Translations under genes and position numbers: made by a program
Notes under the pieces: model-generated
Seen by the model: the letters and a program-made list of their open reading frames with translations, nothing else
Database searches by the model: none
What the model was told of the DNA's origin: nothing
Shown: in pieces, positions 7,372-12,707 of the stretch
How the letters are laid out: every line of letters starts with the position of its first letter
How positions within the stretch are numbered: the stretch's first letter is position 1
Source of the DNA: Acidobacteriota bacterium
GTDB lineage: Bacteria > Acidobacteriota > Terriglobia > Acidiferrales > UBA7541
Direction: 5' to 3'
DNA length: 12,707 nt
NCBI GenBank assembly: GCA_003224075.1
Contig: QHYF01000057.1
Coordinates: forward strand, 1 to 12,707

Positions 7372-10300
7372 GTGAGATTCTCAGGACCACGGAGTCTTCG
7401 GTTAGCGGCCGGATTGGTGATGTCAAGCCTCTGGGCAGCATCGGCCACGCCCGTTGCCGCACAGCACGTGGATCCCAAATTCTTTCAGGAGTTGCGGTGG
7501 CGTTCGATTGGGCCGTTTCGGGGCGGACGCGTGCTGGCGGTGACGGGTGTGCGCGGACAGCCCGAAGTTTTCTATTTTGGAAGCGTGGGCGGGGGCGTTT
7601 GGAAAACGAATGACGCGGGGCGGACGTGGAAACCGATTTTTGATTCGCAACCGATCGCGTCGATCGGCGCGATCGCGGTGGCGCCTTCGGATCCAAACGT
7701 GATTTACGTGGGCTCGGGCGAAGCCGACATGCGCTCTTCCATTTCGCAAGGAAATGGGATGTACAAGTCGGCCGACGGCGGCAAGACGTGGACGCACATC
7801 GGACTGGAGGATTCGCGGCAGATCGGGAGAATTTTGGTGGACCCGCGCGACCCGAAAAGGGTCTTCGTTGCGGCGCTGGGCCACGCCTACGGGCCAAACG
7901 AAGAGCGCGGAGTTTTTCGTTCGAACGATGGGGGAAAAAACTGGAAGAAAGTTCTCTTCCATGATGAAAACACCGGGGCGATCGATTTAGCGTTCGAACC
8001 GGGAAATCCGAAAACGATTTATGGGGCGCTGTGGCAGACGCGAAGGCCGCCATGGAGCATCTATCCGCCTTCGAATGGGCCAGGCAGCGGCCTGTATCGT
8101 TCGAATGACGGCGGCGACCACTGGGAACAGGTGACGGGGCGCGGATTGCCGTCGGAGGGGCTCGGACGGATCGGCATAGCTTTTGCGCCAAGCAATCCGC
8201 GGCGGATTTACGTCATCGTGGACGCCAAGGATGGCGGGCTTTATCGCTCCGACGACAGCGGGCAAAACTGGCAGCGTGTTTCGAACGACAGGCGCATCTG
8301 GCAACGCGGCTGGTATTTCGGAGAAGTCAGCGTGGACCCCAAAGATGCAGACACGGTGTACGTTCCAAATACTTCGGCTTACAAATCACACGATGGAGGC
8401 AAGACGTTCACGGCATTCAAGGGAGCTCCCGGGGGCGACGATTACCACGAACTGTGGATTGATCCCGACGAGTCGCGGCGAATGATTCTGAGCTGTGACC
8501 AGGGCGCGATCGTGACGCGCAACGGCGGAGAAACTTGGAGTTCCTGGTACAACCAGGCCACCGGGCAGTTCTATCATGTGGCTACGGACAATCGGTTTCC
8601 GTACTGGGTGTACGGAGCACAGCAGGACAGCGGTTCGGCGGCCACGCCAAGCCGCAGCGGTTACCGCTCGCTGAATTTTCACGATTGGAGGCCGATGGAA
8701 GCCGGTGACGAAAACGGCTACATTGCACCAGACCCGCTCAATCCAGGCATTGCGTTTGGAGGTTTCGTGGCGCGGCAGGATTTCAGCGATGAACAAGTCC
8801 AACAAATGCCCCCGACGCTGGCGCATCCCGGCGATTACCGGCGCACGTGGACGCTGCCGCTGGTGTTTTCGCCAATCGATCCGCACGTGCTGTATTTCGG
8901 CTCGCAAGTTCTGTTTCGAACGGCGGACGGCGGGAACTCGTGGCAGGTGATCAGTCCTGATCTCACGCGAGAAGATCCCGGAGTGCCATCGAATCTGGAC
9001 GCAGCGACGGCGGCCGGCGCTCCCGCGGTAAAACGCCGTGGGGTGATCTATACGATTGCGCCGTCGGCCGTGCGCGCGGGCGAAATCTGGGCGGGCACGG
9101 ACGATGGACTGATCCAGTTGACCCAAGATGAAGGGAAATCGTGGGAAAGCGTCACGCCGCCGGACTTGACGCCGTGGAGCAAGGTGACGCACATCGAAGC
9201 GTCACACTTCGAGGCGGGGACGGCTTACGCGGCGGTGGACCGGCACCGGCTCGAGGATTTGCGGCCGTATCTTTACCGAACGCGGGACTTTGGGAAAAGC
9301 TGGCAGCGCGTTTCGAATGGGATTCCCGAGGGAAGCTTTTTGAACTGCGTCCGGGAAGATCCGGTTCGAAAAGGATTGTTGTACGCCTGTACAGAAAAGG
9401 GAGTCTACGTTTCATTCGATGACGGAGGCGCCTGGCAGCCGTTGCAACTCAATCTGCCGGTGACCTCGGTGCGCGACCTGGTGGTGCACGACGACGATCT
9501 GGTGATTGCCACTTTTGGACGCTCGTTTTGGATCCTGGACGATGTGACACCGTTGCGGCAAATCGACTCGCATGTGGCAACCGCTGATTCCTGGCTCTTT
9601 CGTCCGGAAACCGCCTATCGCGTGCGTCCGGGGTCGGATCAAGGCACGCCGGTGCCGATGGATGAACCGCTGGCAGCGAACCCACCGGACGGCGCCGCGT
9701 TGGATTATTACTTGAAGGAAAAATCGCCGTCAGCCGTGCAACTAGAAATTTTCGATTCTGAGGGGAAGCTGGTGCGGCGATTCGCAAGCGACGATGAATT
9801 GCGCAAGACCAATCCAAATGACGTGCAGTTTCCAATCACCTGGGTACGCGACCCGCAACCTCTCTCAGCGGAGGCGGGCATGCACCGGTTCGTCTGGGAC
9901 TTGCAGTATCCGCCGCCGAAGGGCGCCCGCAGCTCGTTCCGCAGGCAGTCCCGTCCGTTGGCAGTGCCTGGAAACTACACCGCAAAGCTCACCGCCAAAG
10001 GCAAGAGCAGCACACAGCCGCTGACGATCAAGATGGACCCGCGCGTGAAAACTCCGCAGGGCGCGCTGGTTCGGCAGTTTGAGCTGGCCTGGAAGCTGGC
10101 AGCGAGACTGGGTGAAGTCTCGACGGCGTTGCAGCAGGTAAGCGACCTCCGAAAGCAGATTGAAGCGCGCAAGAAGGACGCGCATGGCAACAGCGAGCTG
10201 TTGATGGCTCTGGAGGGGCTGGGTAAAAAGATGGAAGCGGCGGTGGAGCCGGACAGCGACGCCGAGTTCATGCTGTTTGGACTCGCTGCTCCAAGCAAGG

Positions 10301-10542
10301 ACCATGAACCGCTTCCCAAAGTTGCGGCGGCGCTGAATGGACTGCTGCTTATCGTGGAGAGCGCCGACGCTGCGCCGACAGCGGACGCCACAACCGCGGG
10401 CGAGAAGTGGGAAGAGGCCGCAGTGGACACGCTGGCGCGCTGGAGCGCGTTTCAGCGAGAAGATCTTGCAAGCGTCAATGCAATGCTCGAAAAATCCAAT
10501 CTGAAGCCGGTGGCCATCGGAGAAACCCCTGCGGCGCACTAG
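7372..10542 (+). CDS. VPS10/sortilin-like Asp-box (BNR) repeat protein, secreted, full length
   Basis: From GTG 7372 this is a 1056-aa protein. ATGs at 7363 and 7339 and a TTG at 7291 are alternative starts, but only GTG 7372 has a well-spaced ribosome site. It has a signal peptide (to about residue 31, PVAA|QH), then RWRSIGPFRGGR. Eleven Asp-boxes follow from KTNDAGRTW (about residue 78) to SFDDGGAW (about 688), matching beta-propeller blades of the sortilin/VPS10 type. GRSFWILDD (about 716-724) ends the propeller part. The C-terminal ~330 residues hold a beta-rich section around EIFDSEGKLVRRF and a helical, charged stretch (about 900-935). It is a diverged paralogue of 1-2103, in opposite orientation. 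Databases tend to call such proteins glycosyl hydrolase or VPS10 receptor; no catalytic residues are recognisable, so function is unknown. Probably periplasmic or surface located. Confidence 0.92.
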   Translation: MRFSGPRSLRLAAGLVMSSLWAASATPVAAQHVDPKFFQELRWRSIGPFRGGRVLAVTGVRGQPEVFYFGSVGGGVWKTNDAGRTWKPIFDSQPIASIGAIAVAPSDPNVIYVGSGEADMRSSISQGNGMYKSADGGKTWTHIGLEDSRQIGRILVDPRDPKRVFVAALGHAYGPNEERGVFRSNDGGKNWKKVLFHDENTGAIDLAFEPGNPKTIYGALWQTRRPPWSIYPPSNGPGSGLYRSNDGGDHWEQVTGRGLPSEGLGRIGIAFAPSNPRRIYVIVDAKDGGLYRSDDSGQNWQRVSNDRRIWQRGWYFGEVSVDPKDADTVYVPNTSAYKSHDGGKTFTAFKGAPGGDDYHELWIDPDESRRMILSCDQGAIVTRNGGETWSSWYNQATGQFYHVATDNRFPYWVYGAQQDSGSAATPSRSGYRSLNFHDWRPMEAGDENGYIAPDPLNPGIAFGGFVARQDFSDEQVQQMPPTLAHPGDYRRTWTLPLVFSPIDPHVLYFGSQVLFRTADGGNSWQVISPDLTREDPGVPSNLDAATAAGAPAVKRRGVIYTIAPSAVRAGEIWAGTDDGLIQLTQDEGKSWESVTPPDLTPWSKVTHIEASHFEAGTAYAAVDRHRLEDLRPYLYRTRDFGKSWQRVSNGIPEGSFLNCVREDPVRKGLLYACTEKGVYVSFDDGGAWQPLQLNLPVTSVRDLVVHDDDLVIATFGRSFWILDDVTPLRQIDSHVATADSWLFRPETAYRVRPGSDQGTPVPMDEPLAANPPDGAALDYYLKEKSPSAVQLEIFDSEGKLVRRFASDDELRKTNPNDVQFPITWVRDPQPLSAEAGMHRFVWDLQYPPPKGARSSFRRQSRPLAVPGNYTAKLTAKGKSSTQPLTIKMDPRVKTPQGALVRQFELAWKLAARLGEVSTALQQVSDLRKQIEARKKDAHGNSELLMALEGLGKKMEAAVEPDSDAEFMLFGLAAPSKDHEPLPKVAAALNGLLLIVESADAAPTADATTAGEKWEEAAVDTLARWSAFQREDLASVNAMLEKSNLKPVAIGETPAAH

Positions 10543-10586
10543 ATTTCGCGCAGAATAAATTCGATTCAGCATCAATGGGCAGCGTT

Positions 10587-10602
10587 AGGGCCGTCCCTTT
10601 TT
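10587..10602 (+). terminator. Weak possible terminator after the VPS10-like gene
   Basis: AGGG (10587-10590) pairs with CCCT (10595-10598) around a CCGT loop and is followed by four more T. The stem is only four base pairs, so this is marginal. It sits 45 bases after the stop codon, where a terminator would be expected. Confidence 0.25.
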
Positions 10603-10647
10603 CGCAGCGGTTGCCTGTTTCGCGCGGCACGGTTTGACGAACAGATT

Positions 10648-10656
10648 TGATATGCT
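10648..10656 (+). promoter_or_regulatory. Candidate extended -10 of the amidase-GerMN-rph cluster
   Basis: TGATATGCT is an extended -10 (TG-n-TATGCT). The expected start, seven bases after the hexamer, falls on the G of the in-frame GTG at 10664. This would make the mRNA leaderless and rule out the earlier TTG (10634) and ATG (10652). No good -35 at 16-18 bases. Motif match only. Confidence 0.4.
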
Positions 10657-10663
10657 GCTCGAC

Positions 10664-11497
10664 GTGGGAAACATCGTTCGAATCAGGCTTCTTTCACTGT
10701 TTGGGACGCTCTCCGTGGTTTTCACAGGCGCGGCAATGGTCGTCTCCTCTCCGGCTCCGTCGCAAACCCAGCAACCGGCGCCGGGCACGCCACCGCCGGC
10801 GAATCCACCGGCGGCCTCCCCGCAAGGCGGAATGGCAGGATCGGCCGCTTCCCCGTTCAGCGGACAACCGCAACAAGGCGGCCTCAACATCGTGGTGCTG
10901 GACCCCGCGCACGGCGGGACCGACCCGGGCGCGCGAGGCACAGGCGGCATACGCGAGAGCGACATCGTGCTGGATTTCGCGATGCAGGTCCGGCGCGCGC
11001 TGGAGCTGCAAGGTTTTCAGGTAGTGCAGACGCGGCAGGGGAATGAAGACCCATCGTTTGATGACCGTTCCGCGACCGCGAACGCACAGCGCGGGGCGGT
11101 GTTCATCACGCTGCACGTCTCGTCGACGGGATTGCCGGGCACGGTGCGCGTTTACGTCAACTCCGATTTGCCGCCGGTCACGAATGCGAACGGGCTGATT
11201 CCGTGGGACCGCGCGCAAGCGCCGTTTCTCGGATTGAGCCGGAAATTCGGCGATCTGGTCCAGGGACTTCTCGCGCAACGCTTCAAGGGTTCGCCAGACA
11301 CCTCGCAAACGGCGTCGGTGCGCCAGCTTCGAACGACGGCCGCCCCGGCCATCGCGGTGGAAATCTCGAGTGTAACAGTGGATGACCGCGCTCAGCTGGA
11401 CCGCATGGCGCCGGGCGTGGCGGATGCCATCGCTCGCGGTACTGCGGCATTTAAGCCAACCTACATTGTTCCCAATGTGCCGGGAGGGCTGCCATGA
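10664..11497 (+). CDS. N-acetylmuramoyl-L-alanine amidase (Amidase_3 family), exported
   Basis: The product is a zinc-dependent cell-wall amidase that would cut the MurNAc-L-Ala bond of peptidoglycan. The catalytic set is visible: His in LDPAHGGTDPGA (codon 10910-10912), Glu in GIRESD (10955-10957), His in FITLHVSS (11114-11116) and Glu in IAVEISSV (11360-11362). Two motifs are atypical: HVSS where HAN/HAD is usual, and VEISSVTVDD where VExGFLSN is usual. An N-terminal hydrophobic segment (RIRLLSLFGTLSVVFTGAA) is followed by a ~45-residue Pro/Gln/Ala-rich linker and then the catalytic domain; no AMIN or SPOR domain is present. The start is uncertain: TTG 10634, ATG 10652 or GTG 10664, none with a good ribosome site. 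I chose GTG 10664 because of the -10 box just upstream. Its stop overlaps the GerMN start (ATGA). Confidence is high for the family, low for the exact start. Confidence 0.85.
   Translation: MGNIVRIRLLSLFGTLSVVFTGAAMVVSSPAPSQTQQPAPGTPPPANPPAASPQGGMAGSAASPFSGQPQQGGLNIVVLDPAHGGTDPGARGTGGIRESDIVLDFAMQVRRALELQGFQVVQTRQGNEDPSFDDRSATANAQRGAVFITLHVSSTGLPGTVRVYVNSDLPPVTNANGLIPWDRAQAPFLGLSRKFGDLVQGLLAQRFKGSPDTSQTASVRQLRTTAAPAIAVEISSVTVDDRAQLDRMAPGVADAIARGTAAFKPTYIVPNVPGGLP
11482..11488 (+). promoter_or_regulatory. Ribosome binding site of the GerMN gene
   Basis: GGGAGGG lies within the end of the amidase gene, five bases before the ATG at 11494, and supports coupled translation. Confidence 0.65.
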
Positions 11498-12237
11498 CGC
11501 CGCGCTGGAAAGTTTTTGTGATCGCCGGCCTGGCCATGGCGGTGCTCGCAGCGGCGATTTATTTCCCAATTCTGCGGAGGCGAGTGAGGCGCGCCGCAAG
11601 ATTGCAACAGCAGAGCGAAGTGCAGGCGCGGCGCGAATTGATACAACCGGTCGCAGTGAATCCAGCGGATCCTCGCGTGAAAACGAGCCTCTTCTGGGCT
11701 TCGGATGCGGGCGACTCCACACTGGCGCCGGTGACAGTGGAGCTGCCGCTTTCGAGGGATCCGGTGCCGCGCTCGAAGCAAGTGCTGAACACGCTCCTGG
11801 CCGGTCCCGTGGATGCCGAACTGCGGACCCTGCCGCCGGATGCGGTGCTGCTCGGCTTTTATCTGTTGCCGGATGGAACGGCGATCGCGGATTTCTCCGA
11901 AGCGCTGGCGACCTCGATTCCCTCCGGGATCGTGAGCGAACAGTTGGCGGTGGATTCCATTACGCGGACACTGGAGGCCAACGTGCCGCAGGTGCAGCGG
12001 CTGAAAATCCTGATTCATGGGCAGGAAGCGGAAACACTGGCGGGACATCTGGATCTGACCGGCGCATTCGCGGTTAGAAGCAGGCAAGCGCAACTTCCGG
12101 CGAGCCAGCCGCTGACCGCGCCCAGTTCGGAAAAACCAGCCGTGCCAACGAGCGACAAACCTCCGGCTTCAGCCACCGGAAAGTTGACACCAGACAAGGG
12201 CCCCGGCAAACTGTCGCAGCCCGAACGCAAATCATAG
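11494..12237 (+). CDS. GerMN-domain membrane-anchored protein
   Basis: A 247-aa protein with one N-terminal transmembrane segment (about residues 7-27) followed by an Arg-rich stretch, consistent with anchoring in the inner membrane and an outward-facing domain. Residues about 75-195 fit the GerMN fold: VELPLSRDPVPRSKQVLNTLLAGP, then LLPDGTAIADFSEAL, a helix (SEQLAVDSITRTLEANV) and KILIHGQEAETLAGHLDL. The last ~50 residues are a Pro/Ser/Lys-rich tail of low complexity. GerM of Bacillus is an envelope protein needed for sporulation and germination; homologous domains occur in many non-sporulating bacteria, where the role is unclear. Its ATG overlaps the amidase TGA (ATGA), and RNase PH follows 38 bases later. 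A function in cell-wall remodelling together with the amidase is inferred from this coupling. Confidence 0.82.
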   Translation: MTPRWKVFVIAGLAMAVLAAAIYFPILRRRVRRAARLQQQSEVQARRELIQPVAVNPADPRVKTSLFWASDAGDSTLAPVTVELPLSRDPVPRSKQVLNTLLAGPVDAELRTLPPDAVLLGFYLLPDGTAIADFSEALATSIPSGIVSEQLAVDSITRTLEANVPQVQRLKILIHGQEAETLAGHLDLTGAFAVRSRQAQLPASQPLTAPSSEKPAVPTSDKPPASATGKLTPDKGPGKLSQPERKS

Positions 12238-12265
12238 AATTGCCGGGCACGCTGAAAATGCCAGC

Positions 12266-12271
12266 AGGAGG
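12266..12271 (+). promoter_or_regulatory. Ribosome binding site of rph
   Basis: AGGAGG is four bases before GTG 12276. An in-frame ATG at 12258 lies upstream of this site and has none of its own, so GTG is preferred. Confidence 0.7.
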
Positions 12272-12275
12272 AAAA

Positions 12276-12707
12276 GTGAGAGCCGACGGGCGAACCGCGG
12301 AGCAGATGCGGCCCCTGAAAATCACGCCGGATTTTATTTCCACGGCCGAAGGCAGCGTGCTCATCGAGCTGGGAAACACGCGCGTGATTTGCACGGCCAC
12401 AGTCGATGACGGCGTGCCCAGCTTTCTGAAGGGCAGCGGCAAAGGCTGGATCACCAGCGAATATGGGATGCTACCGCGCGCGACGGAAGAACGTACGCCG
12501 CGCGAAGCCGCTCGGGGCAAACAGTCCGGGCGCACGCTGGAAATTCAACGATTGATCGGCCGCTCCCTGCGCTCGGTGACGGACCAGGAGGCGCTGGGGG
12601 AGCGCACCGTGTGGCTGGATTGCGACGTCATCCAGGCGGACGGCGGGACGCGCACGGCGTCGATCACCGGAGCGTTCGTGGCGCTGGCGCTGGCGTTCGA
12701 GCGGCTG
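12276..12707 (+). CDS. rph: Ribonuclease PH (3' end outside window)
   Basis: The first 144 codons of RNase PH, a phosphorolytic 3'-to-5' exoribonuclease that trims tRNA 3' ends and releases nucleoside diphosphates; the family is about 240 aa long. The sequence starts MRADGRTAEQMRP and contains TVDDGVPSFLKGSGKGWITS, EYGMLPRATEERTPREA, GKQSGRTLEIQRLIGRSLR and LDCDVIQADGGTRTASITGA. With GTG 12276 as residue 1, the phosphate-binding residues fall at Arg86, Thr125 and Arg126, the numbering usual for this family, which confirms the start. The frame is open at the right edge. It is probably co-transcribed with the GerMN gene. Identification is very secure. Confidence 0.97.
   Translation, partial: MRADGRTAEQMRPLKITPDFISTAEGSVLIELGNTRVICTATVDDGVPSFLKGSGKGWITSEYGMLPRATEERTPREAARGKQSGRTLEIQRLIGRSLRSVTDQEALGERTVWLDCDVIQADGGTRTASITGAFVALALAFERL

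Noticed and set aside
9865..10575. 236-codon minus-strand ORF opposite the end of the full-length VPS10-like gene
   Set aside because: Antisense shadow; Arg/Leu-rich translation with no motif, while the plus-strand frame has paralogue and family support.
12258..12275. ATG 12258 as an earlier start of rph
   Set aside because: It would consume the AGGAGG ribosome site as coding sequence and shift the phosphate-binding residues off the standard 86/125/126 numbering.

Overview
The window looks like chromosomal DNA from a GC-rich, Gram-negative soil-type bacterium, most likely an Acidobacteriota member. The pointers are two very large secreted VPS10/sortilin-like Asp-box proteins that open with an 'RWRxIGPFRGGR' block, a secreted S9 peptidase, and an amidase-GerMN-RNase PH gene run. 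This placement is inferred from gene content; no rRNA or other phylogenetic marker is present. I see no mobile element, CRISPR array, tRNA, rRNA or phage gene.

Layout. 1-2103 (minus) is the N-terminal 701 codons of a VPS10/Asp-box protein whose C-terminus lies beyond the left edge. 2236-3300 and 3297-5417 (both minus) form a translationally coupled pair, transcribed S9 peptidase first and then an AstE/ASPA-like metallohydrolase, both with signal peptides. 5418-5836 is a 419-bp divergent intergenic region with a candidate promoter for each direction and a hairpin in the predicted leader of the permease. 5837-7249 (plus) is an APC-superfamily amino acid/polyamine permease. 7372-10542 (plus) is a full-length paralogue of the first gene. 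10664-11497 (amidase), 11494-12237 (GerMN protein) and 12276-12707 (RNase PH, cut by the right edge) make a compact plus-strand cluster.

How the genes may work together. The left and central part reads as an envelope protein/peptide-use module: a peptidase and a deacylase outside the cytoplasm, a permease diverging from them, and two large beta-propeller proteins of unknown function flanking the set. The right part is a cell-envelope plus RNA-processing cluster. Its gerM-rph order recalls Bacillus subtilis, although this organism shows no sign of sporulation here.

The points most worth following are the diverged inverted pair of VPS10-like genes, with a perfect 28-bp shared segment, the amidase-GerMN-rph linkage, the structured permease leader, and a recurring TAnnCT -10 motif that, if real, would make the amidase mRNA leaderless. 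I did not find a convincing novel defence or mobile system.
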